Assembly (NCBI GenBank): GCA_010909165.1
Contig: MU008177.1
Span: 682,001-746,000, forward strand
Reading direction: 5' to 3'
Length of the DNA stretch: 64,000 nucleotides
DNA from: Anthoceros angustus
Taxonomy: Eukaryota > Streptophyta > Anthocerotopsida > Anthocerotales > Anthocerotaceae
Part shown: positions 30,833-41,765 of the stretch, in pieces
Numbering within the stretch: the stretch's first letter is position 1
Layout: each line of letters begins with the position of its first letter
Made by a program: the position numbers and the translations under genes
The notes under the pieces: model-generated
What the model saw: the letters and a program-made list of their open reading frames with translations, nothing else
Databases searched by the model: none
What the model was told of the DNA's origin: nothing

Positions 30833-33800
30833 CTAGTCATAGGTCCGTCTTATGGGTAAACCCCTCTTTCCGGGATAATCCTCGCTGCCATCATTCCAGT
30901 CACGAGAATCATGCACTAATGCTGCTTCATGACGGCCAAAAGAAGCTGACCTGCTTGGGTCATTCGACCCAGACCCATAGCTTCCCGGCTTCAAGGTGCC
31001 AGGGCCATTGTTTGACTTATCCCCACCATACATGCCGCCAGGGGGCCCAAATACATCACGACCCTGAGATGGTTGAGATGGTTGAGGGCCCTCTGCTAAG
31101 CGGGAAAAGGGGGCATCCTTAGATGATGCACCGTATGGTCCAGGACTTCCATTTAGATAACTACTGCCCAATACATGGACAGGGCTCCTTGCAAGAGGGC
31201 TGAGAGCAGATCGTTGATTCATACTTCCACGGGCAGCTCCACCGATCGCAGATCCCAAGGAAGCTGATCTGGAAAAAGCTTGAGCAAGATCCGCAGCTGA
31301 TACAGGAGCAGTGTGGCCGAACTTACCAGGAGTTGTTGCAGGAACAGGATCCACTGATGCAGAGGCTGTTGCAGGGTTCCTGGCACCCATTGAAGGAGAA
31401 GATGGGGCTGGAGGGTCAGCAGGGCGCCGCCAGCTGTCCTGCTTATTGATGTCCCGACCTCTCTCCTGCTTTTCTATGTCTCGACGGATCTCAGCCCTGT
31501 CCTGTTCGCGACGATTATCAAACCTATCTGGATCCCGCCGAACGTTGTCTTCCTTTCGGCCATCCTTCCTATATGGACTACTATCCTTCCTGTCTGACTC
31601 CCTGCGGACCTCCTGCCTGTTGACAGCAATCCATACCATGTCTGTCAGACATCAAAACCCTGAATACCCCGTCAAGCTTTCATACTCTACAACAGGGAGA
31701 TAAAATCGCTGACCTTGCAACCGGTGTCACATTATGCTCAAGGCCAATTATTAGGGCATCATCTTCACCACGCTCCTTTAAGATCTGCAAGGGAAGCCAC
31801 CAAATGGCCCAATGAGCACCTTTTCTTGTTCACAAAATTGCCATATCTTGAAGATTCTTAGATATTCTACTCAAGACACACAGCATGAATAGCAGATGCT
31901 AAAACATCCATCATAGCAACTTACAAGCTCACGAGGGCGAGCACCACCGAAGACTGTGTTCCTGTGTACAGAAGCCATTGCCAACCTTCAGACTACTGGT
32001 GGAGATTTTTGTTTCATCCTCAAGCATACAATATGCACACATGTGGTAACTTTGCTGATAAAGATTCACCACCAACAAAAAGCTCAAATTTAACTGAACT
32101 GGCTATCCATACCTGACCTTCCCCGAACCATCCTCAATGGCAGGCTCAGTAACCTTGGATCGAGGCTTCAAATTTAGCCTGGGCCGCCCAGCCAGACGAC
32201 TTGAATCGTCACCATTCTCAGCCACCTGATTACCCGCAGTCAAACTTGAATCACTTGCCACACTATCCACAGATTCTGCAGGGATCTGCTCAACTGATCG
32301 CTTCTCTGGAATTATCAGCCGGCTTTCCTTCACAGTCTCCTACAAATGCCACCAGATTTCTTATACATCAAGGGCTAGTCCAACTGCAGCCCCTAAATCA
32401 AATAAAACTACATGCATTCCAAATCACTTGAAAAGCTCAAAGCCTCGAGGCTCACCTCGTGAATGATAGCTTCCACCGGTGGCTCCGTTGCCTTCTCTAA
32501 CGGCTTAGAACGAGGTAGAAGTTTGAGTTTCGGTCTTTCTGCCTGCTCAGGTCGAGCAGCAGCCACAGCAGTAGTAGTTTGGATGGGGTCTGCTGGTAGG
32601 GCAGGCGCAGTTATCGGGGCTTTAGAACTTTCAGTTTGAGATGAAAGCACATCTGGGGAACGAGTTCGACCATAAGAGCTTCCATTGCGCTCGCGATCAG
32701 CACTGTACGGCCCTCTGCTGCCATCGACATAGCTTCCCTTGTCTCTATCTGCTCCATAAGGAAGTCGTGCACCTTCAGAAATGTGTGCCCCTCGGCTTGC
32801 GCTAGACATAAAGTTGTCCCGGGGAGGCTCAGAAACATATGCATGCCGTCCACCTTCAGTGTTATCTGACAGATAGGAATCAGGGTAACTGCCCCGTTCC
32901 GCATAGGCACTGCGCCCATAACCACCTCTTCCGCTATCATTAAAAGGAACCCGATCAGGATACCCAACCCCCCTGCCCAGTTCACCATTATTCACAACCT
33001 CACCGTAGCCACCCCTGCTGCCGTCCACATACATAGGCCTACCCGAATCAAACCCAATTCTTCCTGCCTCAGGGTAGGCCCTGCTATCCAGGTACGCACC
33101 TCTCTCAGACTCTACAACTCTCTCAGGATCGTTGTAGCCAGCACCAGCAGCCCACCTATTATCCTCCAAATAACCACGACGGACCTCGTTGGGATAAGGT
33201 CCACGAGCTGCCTCAGCAGCAAGACCAACTCGACCTTGTTCCATGTAATGCACACGATTGTCACCACGATCCCTGGCAGGCTCGTGGTATGGTCCCCTGC
33301 CTGCATCCGGGTATCCACGAACATCTGCTTCAGGATAGTCCCCACGGTTGCCGTCACCTAAGCCCCTACCCCTACCTTCACCATACCTCATCCCCCTTCC
33401 AGAATCGCTGTAGCTTACTCTGCCACCGTCAGGGTAAGGACCACGACCTGGATCAGACAGATACCCAGGCTGCACCGCTTCTGCAGGAGGATGCCCACCC
33501 GCCTGAAACTGTGCAACATCCGGGTTGAATGCCGGGCGTCCACCATCTGATATATAGCCTGAGCCGTAAGCACTTGGCCTCACAGATGCCTCCTTGGGCT
33601 GTTCAGGCAGGGGCCGTCTATCCGCCGGCCACCGACCTGGTGCCCCCTTGTCCACCGAACCTGCGTCCACTGGTCTTTGATGCCGCCAAGGAGAAGAAGG
33701 GGCATTGTCATTTCCTGCAGTATCACCCGGCAGAACCCGACTGTATTCACCCTCTCGTCGAGCAGTCCATACATTAGGAGCTGGATCGGAGCCTGCCCTT

Positions 33801-34662
33801 GGGACCGCCACCGGTGCCAACAGCTGCTGCGCTCCAGCTCTCCAATTGCGCGGAGGTGGAGACGACGCATACTGAGCCACAAAAGGGGGTCCAGATATCT
33901 GCTGCGAGTGTTTTCCAAACGCAGCCTGCTCGGACGGAGCCGACGCCAGGGTGTCCTGGGGGCGAACCTGCAGCTTCTCGGAGGTGAGCTGGGAGGTGAG
34001 CTGCGCCTCTCGCTGGGGCAAACGTGGAGCAATGAGGCCAAACTCCTCGTGCACATAGTTATCAGTCTCAACCGGTCGGGACGGCTGGCTCCTTGAGAAT
34101 CTGTCATTGGATGGCAAGCCCCGAGCCTCCAATCCACCCTTCTCCTCATGCGAATACCGATCCACCGGCTTTTCATAAACCGGCCGCCGCTCCTCATACC
34201 GATCAAGATCCTCATACCTGTCCACGCTATGGCTGCTCCGGGGCCGACTGTCCACAGGCTTCCTCTCATCTTCATCGTAATTGCGGCCGATGTTAGCAGG
34301 ATTCGGAAAGTAGGACGCCTTCTCCTCAAAAGTCCGGACCCCATTCGGAGCACCCTGCCTGTTGTAACCACCACCACGATCCCCACCAAACCCCCTTCCC
34401 AAGGTGGGACTCATCCACGGCGCAGAGCTGGGCCTCTCGAAAGCGCTTCGGTCCACGGTCCTGCCACACCAGACAACAATCAGGCACGGGAGCACGGAAT
34501 GCAAGATTCCAACAACGGCAACCAGGAAAGCCCTTCAACGATCTAACAAGATCCTGATGCTTACATTCCAGGAGCAGACGGGAGAGGCAGATCCGAGGGA
34601 ATGGATCCTCCATGAAAATCCTTGAGAGTCATGGCAGCTCGGGGCATCTTCTTTTTCGACAT
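30833..34662 (-). CDS. Large eIF4B-like Gly/Arg/Tyr-rich protein
   Basis: Probable translation initiation factor 4B-type RNA-binding protein, cytosolic. Six exons join in phase: 34662-34565, 34460-32456, 32339-32113, 31961-31925, 31784-31714 and 31616-30833 (1073 aa). It starts MSKKKMPRAAMTLKDFHGGS and then IPSDLPLPSAPG, a plant-specific signature. Exon 2 (about 670 residues) is disordered, with GRG/GGG-rich and repeated YPD-GRGPY/YSDSGRG-type units, ending PKLKLLPRSKP. Exon 3 has RPRLNLKPRSKV; exons 4 and 5 give VFGGARPRELILKERGEDDA, which matches the eIF4B NPFGxARPREEVLxxxG repeat. The C-terminus is charged (RRDPDRFDNRREQDR) then SWRRP and Ser/Pro/Gly-rich. No RRM is evident. Confidence 0.8.
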
Positions 34663-36950
34663 CTTTCCCCTAAATTAGAGGACCGGTGACCTAGACTACA
34701 AACTACCTAGCCTACACCCGGGAAATAACCTGATCCGGAACCAAGCGGCAAGCGATGAAGCTGTCAGAAAATGAAGTGCGGTGCAGATTACAGACGAAGG
34801 TTTGGAAAGGAAAGGGGGGGGGGAGCACGCCTCCTAACGATCTGACGAGATCAGCACCTCGGCAGCTCTGCTTCCCCAAACAGAACTCGGCCCCGAAATG
34901 GAGCAAGCACGCAGATCGGTGAAGCAAAAAAACTCGGGCACCAAGCCAACAGCAAGCACGCTGCCAACAACACCCCTGTGCCCGCGCCGACAGCAGATGC
35001 AAGAAAAAAAGGAGGACAAACCTGGAGGACAAACCTAGACGACAGACCGCAGCAAGCAAGAGAGCGCAACGGACAGAAACCGGTAAACCTCAACCAGCAG
35101 AAAGAAAGAGGGCGAGCAGGAAGGCGCCCGGCGGGAAGGGAGAGGTAGCCGGGTTGATGGCCACTCCACATAAGGTACTACAAATGCCACCGTTTTGATT
35201 TACGGCCCTGTCACCAGTTCAATATTACCTTGATAGTTTCCCCCCTTACGCTCTTTATCCCACGCTGCATAGGTCGTGTAAAAGCAGAAAAGTAATCCAT
35301 TTAGTCCACGAAAGGGTGCGTTGGATGTTGTTTCTCGTAATATTTAAAAATAAAGGTTGAATTATTTTCCATGCATGTAGGTAGTGATGGTTTGTAGCCT
35401 TATTTGCATCCTTTTAAGCCATAGGTAATAAATAATAAATAATAAAAATATATTTGAAACTCTTCCTCAATCCAAAACAAAGATTGTTTCTTCATAGGTG
35501 TTCTAACCATACCTCCTAGGCGTTTGGACACGTCACTAGATATGATATTCCCTAGTGTCTTATTTATATAGCGCATACTTCATCTCAAATGTAAATATGT
35601 GTTGTCATAAAACAAGCAAATGAAAATGAAAATATGACATACATTTTATGACGAATGAAATAAGCAAATGAAAACGAAAAGAAACATATCCGATCTCCTC
35701 GTCCGAGCATCATTCTTTTTACGATCAATAATTTTATGGAAAGCTTCTTATGATCACATGGTACCTTTTTTTTTCTATAATATTTAAGGCAAATGTGGAG
35801 AGTTTATAAGACTTGGACATACGAGAAGTCTCACCATATGAAGGCACTGGAAAGCAACCTTCTATAGGGTCCCAAGCCTTGGGGGTCTAGGCGCCATGAT
35901 AGTCTACTTGGAAGTTACCTACAAATCTTAAAATATTGTAGTCAGGTAAATGAAAGGACCTGCCCACCAATGGAGTTGATGATGCAGCGTCTCTCGCATT
36001 CGTTGTCGTCTTGAACATTCCTCCGCAAGTGATAGGCCCTAGCTCATAGGGCTGTACTTGATGACCTTGGCCAACATCCTCCCCTCTACCTCTCTCCTAA
36101 GAGGGTTAACGATGACAAGATTGTTGACGGGGTAGGAAAGGACTAGGACAAGGACAAGCACTAGTATGAGAAGGGCTTTTTAAGTAATAATATATCACTA
36201 TAGAATCATCCAAGGACTTCAATGTTTTGCAAAGCCCAAAATGGGCTAGTCCTTGAAGGGTTTATGAATATGTAGATGATAAAGCTTTATTAAAAATAAC
36301 AAAAAGAAAAAAGGCCCTGTGCGATAAGGCTCCAATGCAAGCTAAAGACACCCTCCTCAATTAACCTCATATTAGTTTAAAACGTTTTTTAGTAAATCTA
36401 GGCAATCCAAAACTTTTTTGCAATATTTTTAGTCAATAGGGATTTTGAAACTTTTTGCTAAAAAGAAATCGTATGAAGAGTGCAGAATTTTTTATTATTA
36501 TTCATAGTAAATTTGATCTCAGATTTAATTCAGAGTACAGCTTTTACAATAGGAGGCCTCAAGGGGTTTTACAACATGTGGCTCCATCAAGCTTTTACAA
36601 TAGGCAGCCCTGTAGGGCTTTTACAACAGGCAGCCTCATAGAACTTCTTTGCAAAAGAAGATGAGTAGTACCCCATCCCAGTAGTGATTCAACTCAAGAT
36701 TACTTGATTGTGGAGTTCCAATAGACCTACATGTAGATTTGCTTCAAGGGTGCTTGATTGTAGAGTTTTAATGGACCCACTTGTAGATATTACTCCTGAA
36801 GAGAGAACGAGTCTAGAACGCATCCACCATTTTAGAGATTTTTCTTATGTACTGTCAATTTTTCAATCAATAGAAAGAAGATTATAAATCTTACACTTCC
36901 GAGCAGTTGGAACAAGGATGGTCATAGGAGATGGACTGGTGTCTTTATTT
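34663..36950. other. Intergenic repeats, no supported gene
   Basis: 34663-35160 is GC-rich and probably the 5' region of the eIF4B-like gene, with 'aggacaaacctgg' duplicated at 35010-35037. Further on the DNA is AT-rich. 36540-36650 has about four units of 'cttttacaa(c/t)aggcagcc...' (period roughly 27-30 bp). 36690-36805 is a degenerate copy of dispersed repeat B with two internal units ('gcttgattgtggagttccaatagac'). Confidence 0.55.
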
Positions 36951-36954
36951 TCGA

Positions 36955-37400
36955 AAACAACTCTATTGCACATTTATGTGCCTCCTACAGGCATGTGGGA
37001 GTGTGGGTGCGCTGGCTTTGAAGACGGGAAAGCAACTTCATGAACAAAATATTAGAGGAACAAGCCTTAAGGCCTTCAAGTTGATATAGCATGTACGCAA
37101 AGTGTGGCATCTTAGAGGATGCCTGGAGTGTGGAGTTTGATGGCCTACCTTTTTGACAAGAATTCCATCATGTGGACCATTAATATTGTAATCGCAAGAC
37201 ATTCCTAGCAGGTTATGGGTCAGGAAGCAAGCTTCATCTCTTCACTGTGCTGGAACAGGAAGGTATTACAAAACCAAATGTTGTGACATTTGTGTGCCTC
37301 TTCCAGGTGTGTGCTATTGTGTGGGTATCACACCTTTAAAGAGGGGAAAGAAGCTTCATGATCAGATAGAAGAATAGGGAGGCATAATATAAACCTGTCT
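36955..37400 (+). pseudogene. PPR relic
   Basis: Recognisable pieces 'tttatgtgcctcctacaggcatgtggga' (FMCLLQACG-like), 'gggaaagcaacttcatgaacaaa' (GKQLHEQ), 'agcatgtacgcaaagtgtggcatcttagaggatgcc' (SMYAKCGILEDA) and a second CLFQVCA-GKKLHDQ round follow the order of PPR motifs but are broken by stops and frameshifts. Confidence 0.65.
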
Positions 37401-37691
37401 TCTAGCTTGAGCCTGACAGTAGAACATTTGTCGGCAGTAGGTGAGATTGTTTCATCTCTGCTGTTCATTTGATTTCGAGCTATGTGTGATGTGGAATTTA
37501 TATGATGGACACTAGTTGGAAGTCATGTGAAGCTCTCTCAGCTTGAAAAGACGAGGTCATGAAAGTCCCATTAATTATGTAAAACTCTCTCGGTATACCA
37601 AACTCAAAGACTATATATGTTGGTGTTATACCTTAAAAAATTTATTGTTCATTAAAGCGTTGTACTATTGTGCTTCTTGTGTAATAGGTAG

Positions 37692-38927
37692 ATGGCACAT
37701 TGTGATCATAGCTCAGGGTCCTGCATGGATGGGGATTTGGATCCAGAGGAGGAGGTTGTGGAGTTGCCGCATGACATGGTGGCCAAGATCCAGGCTCAAC
37801 TGCCATTGGTAAGCCTTTTGCGATCGGGCACAGTGTGCCGCGCGTGGGATAAGGCAGTGATGTCGCCCTTGTTGCTGCGGGAGCGGCTGGCATCTCGAGT
37901 TGGATCAGTAGAGCCATGGATATTGTTTGTGGTAGGCTTATGCGACTCCAACAATGCATGTTCCTGTGCATATAACCCTGCCTCCAATCGCTGGCACCGA
38001 CTCCCGCTCCCTCCACATCTCCAGGAGCTATCCGTGGAGCTAGGCTTAGGGCCGGCAGGTGGCGGCCTCCTGCTGCCCGGCGAGTACAGGAAGGGGCCCG
38101 GGCCCGAGGAGGGACCTTCCATCTTTGTTCCACACATCGGCAACCCAGTGTTGGGCTCCTGGGCCTGCCTACCAGACATCCCAGGAAATCCGGGCTTGTG
38201 GGATGTGCAAGGCATGTTTGTGGATGCTATGGCACGATGCTTCAAGCTAGTGGCAGTGAGGGAAACGCGTCTAGATCCTTGGGATGACGAGGTCATCTCA
38301 ACGTTCGTGTTTGATTCCACGGTGGGAAGGTGGAGTGAGACGAGCCGCGCCCTGCCCGTAGAAGGGATGCTTGACTACCACTCTCGTCAGCAGGGAGTGT
38401 TTTTGGGCACTGTGCTCTATTGCCTTGATCGAGAGTGGAATTTGCTATGCTACAACCTAGAGCAAGCCAGCTGGAGTTGGGTGGCCGTGAGTAAGCCTGC
38501 CAACTTCAAGACCTATTATTGCAAGCTGATCAACGTGCAGGGCCGGTTGTTGTGCATGGCCTTGGGCATGGACTTCAAGGTGCAAGACAGTTGTCTGCAG
38601 ATCTGGGAGATGGATTTCGGGTGCATGACCTGGACGGCAATGGGCAGTGCCATGCCCGCTCCAATGTTTGATGCCTTCCAGCCGAAATACAGGCGGGTTG
38701 GAGTCACGTACTGGGTTGAAGTCTCCCAGCTCATCAAGGTCGTGGCGGGACAGGACCAAGTATACATCATGCATGCGGAGGAGACCTACACGGACAAGAT
38801 CGCAGCTCTTGATTTTAGTCAAACACCTGTGGCTTGGAGGTGGCTTCCCCCTTACCCCTACGCGCGTTTTCTAGCCAAGACCATTCAGTGCGTGGATCCT
38901 TGGTTGCAGTTCGGCAGCTCGAATTAA
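37692..38927 (+). CDS. F-box protein with kelch-like C-terminal region
   Basis: Predicted substrate adaptor of an SCF ubiquitin ligase. Single exon, 411 aa. F-box at residues about 22-60 (VVELPHDMVAKIQAQLPLVS then LLRSGTVCRAWDKAV). Next come WILFVVGLCDSNNACSCAYN and repeated beta-propeller-like elements (ASNRWHRLPLPP, STVGRWSETSRALP, QASWSWVAVSK, DFGCMTWTAMGSAMP, PVAWRWLPPYPY). Individual kelch repeats are weak. The first Met (37692) and the one at 37725 are both plausible starts. A close relative, ruined and with an expanded F-box helix, is at 18413-19193. Confidence 0.85.
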   Translation: MAHCDHSSGSCMDGDLDPEEEVVELPHDMVAKIQAQLPLVSLLRSGTVCRAWDKAVMSPLLLRERLASRVGSVEPWILFVVGLCDSNNACSCAYNPASNRWHRLPLPPHLQELSVELGLGPAGGGLLLPGEYRKGPGPEEGPSIFVPHIGNPVLGSWACLPDIPGNPGLWDVQGMFVDAMARCFKLVAVRETRLDPWDDEVISTFVFDSTVGRWSETSRALPVEGMLDYHSRQQGVFLGTVLYCLDREWNLLCYNLEQASWSWVAVSKPANFKTYYCKLINVQGRLLCMALGMDFKVQDSCLQIWEMDFGCMTWTAMGSAMPAPMFDAFQPKYRRVGVTYWVEVSQLIKVVAGQDQVYIMHAEETYTDKIAALDFSQTPVAWRWLPPYPYARFLAKTIQCVDPWLQFGSSN

Positions 38928-38929
38928 AG

Positions 38930-41760
38930 ATTAGAATTAGCATATATACTAGCTTGGATACGTATTGTATCTGTGGGCTGCAATAATCTTGTATAAGCTG
39001 TGGCTAGACTAAGTGCATACTAGAGCTAATGAGTTTTAACACTCATCCACCATAGGAGCCTGAACCTCTTCCGACAAATACGAGAACAAAAAAAATGTCT
39101 TGCGTTGACCTTGATGGAGAATTGTGGGACATTTGAGGCCTGATCTCTGGTGCTGCCCGAGTGCAGATGCACCACTTGATAAATGAAGACTTGGTTGGGA
39201 GTCCTCTATCTCAAATCCTGTATAAATTGGAGCGGTGGAGCTTGTGGAGATGTACACCAAAGCCATGGATTCCTTGTCGCTCATGGACACAATCCTTAGA
39301 CTACTAGGTCTAGTTTAGAGTTTATTATTATTATTATTATTGTCGTTATTATTTATTCATGATGAATTGAATTGGGTTTTAAACTATCAATTATGCAAAT
39401 CAAACTACATGCCTTTGTACAGGCATCCGTGAATTGTATGACATGAACTATACAGCAGCAAGAGGGACGAAAGAAATAGCACAAAGTAACACAAAATATT
39501 CTTTAACCCCAATTCACGAAAAATACAATGGCTAGTGTTCATGTCATGGTTGGTACAATTCAGTTCGCCGCGGCATGTGGCAAACTGGAGGCTACATTTG
39601 CATTGAGTACCCTACCAAAGCTGTGGCTAGTGTTCGTGTCATGGTTGATAAAATTTGAGTTCGCCACGCCATGAGGCAAATTGGAGGCTACATCTGCATT
39701 GAGTTTGAACTGGAGCCGCAAGCAACCTCCTCCAAAAAGAAGGATTTCACATGGGCTAGGACGTCTTCGGCTAGGGCTTCTTCAAGTGGTACCGTGGAAA
39801 GGCTTGTGTGCGAAATTGAGCCTTGTGTGTTGTTAGAAAGGCTTGGCTCATCGAAACGCTGGGTATCGAGCATCGCTTTCACCTCTTCACCTCTTTCGTG
39901 CATCATGCAAGGCAACGTTGCCAAGGTGTGTCATCTTCTTTGGTGCTTTTTGGTTTCACGTCATAATTTCTCGTCACCTAAGTTCTTGCTACCTAGCAAC
40001 CGGCTTGGTTTAGTAACTACCTTGCTTGTTTTTCGTTTTTACCATCAGTGCATTTCGAATTTGAAATCCAACGATCACTAGGTATTTAGAGGACGTTGTT
40101 TGGCTACAGTAATACTAATGCAATGTGATTCATTGTTTTTGGTTTGCATTGAGGATTTGTTGGTTTAGTAACTTAATTCTTTGTCTACTAATTGGCTAGA
40201 ATGTTTTATAACCGAGTTTTCAGTTTTGAAACCAAAGAAGTTAGTTTACATGGACGTCAATGGTTTTACAATCAGGATGCCTAGTTTGGGTTTAGGGTTG
40301 CTGGTTTCATTCTTTGTTCTTAGATACTTTTCTAATATCTTGGCTCTAAAATCAAGTTTAATGTTGTGAAATCAGAAGCTAGCTTCCTCAAATGGCGGTG
40401 GAAGGCACTCATTTCACCACAGAGGTCAACCGACAGACGAAGTGTACCTATGTTTGCTTGTCACAGGAGCCCAAACCTTCTGTCCATACAAGGAGAAACT
40501 ACAGCTTGGGGCTGAGACGTATGGACCCCAACGTTGGCGGACTCACATTGCAAGGAAACCACAGCCTGGGGCTAAGATGTTTGGACCCCAACAATGGCGG
40601 ACTCACAATGCATGGTACGGACATTTGAGGTACGAGAAGAATCTCCAGAGCAAGCGACAAGCAATGGTGCAAAGCAAGTCATGTTATTGGGATGTGTGTC
40701 ATGGACTCACATTGCATGGTACGGACATTTGAGGTACAAGAAGAAGCTCCGGAGTGCGCGAACGTGGGGGAGAACATGGACACATAGGAAGAAATGGAGG
40801 GACATGAAGAGGAGAAAGAACAAAAGGAAGAGAACAAGGAAGAAGAGGAAGCAGGCGAACACGATCAGGAGAGGGAAGAAGAGGGAAAGGAGGGGCTAGA
40901 AAAGGATGAGGAAGATGTCCAGCCCACGGAAGTCAGCAAGCAAACTCTAGTGCCTTCTGTCAACAAGAAGCGTGCATCTAGTTTTTAAACTCACTAATTA
41001 ATAATCTCGTACCCCGAGGGGTGGTTCAACAGGGTAATGCCGAAATACTTATTTTTAAAAAAAATTAAGGTTCAACATAAATATTTATATTTTTAAAATT
41101 TCAATATTTATGAAAAATAAATTTTATCAAATTTAAACATTCATTAGAATACATAGGAATTTATATAGAATTAATAGATAAATATAGACCTCCCGTAAAC
41201 AAGCCCTAATTTTCAACACAAACCCTAGTTTCCTTGTTTTCGGCTTCTTCAACTTGTAAATTTTTACACATTGGACGTTTTAAGTATAGTAATTTCTGGA
41301 TTCTCAACTTTTACTAATTTTAATTAATTAACATCGAATCACCCTTCGGGGTATGGTATATGAAAATCACTATGTGAAAAAAGGACCATGTCCATGACGG
41401 GATGTCGTTGTTATACTCACTTCTCAGTTTCTAAACTACAATATTAATTAATATCACGTAATTAATTAATTATGTGAAAAAAGAACCATGTCCATGACGG
41501 GATTTAGTTGTTAAGCTCACGTTTTAGCTTAGACGTCACCCGGGGCCCGTAGGTGAGGGGACCCCGTGCTCGCAGTCTCCCGCCCCATAGGAGCTCCGTT
41601 TTCAGTAGCCGCTAGGTCATCCCCCGCTGTGACGAGAGTGTTGCAGCAACGGAAGAGGCTGTGGTTGGGTCTACACAGGCCGTTTGTCATTCGAGGAGGA
41701 AATGGTGTAAAATTTCTATAATACATCGGTTGGCGTCCTGCTGCTACCTATGGATTCCCT
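38930..41760. other. Intergenic with tandem repeats, no supported gene
   Basis: (TTA)n at 39325-39355. A direct duplication of about 80 bp (caatggctagtgttcatgtcatggtt...) at 39527-39612 and 39623-39706. Frames at 39671-40081 and 40794-40988 (Glu/Lys-rich) resemble no family I know. 'tatgtgaaaaaa(g)gaccatgtccatgacgggat' occurs at 41368 and 41470. Confidence 0.5.
40503..40740 (+). repeat. 60-bp tandem repeat plus a displaced partial copy
   Basis: 'cagc(t/c)tggggct(g/a)agacgtatggaccccaac...' at 40503 repeats at 40563 (period 60 bp). Its tail 'actcaca(t/a)tgcatggtacggacatttgaggtac' at 40602-40634 recurs at 40706-40737. Open frames across it are short. Confidence 0.8.
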
Positions 41761-41765
41761 TTGTC

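Noticed and set aside
33580-34389. 269-codon minus-strand frame in another phase of the eIF4B-like exon
   Set aside because: Overlaps the well-supported exon and is rich in Arg/Leu/Met as expected of an alternative frame.
39671-40081. 136-codon plus-strand frame and its minus-strand counterpart
   Set aside because: It begins inside a tandem duplication and shows no recognisable motif in either strand.
40794-40988. Glu/Lys-rich frame starting MEGHEEEKEQKEENK
   Set aside because: Purine-rich low-complexity DNA can give such a frame by chance; no conserved partner or splice context.
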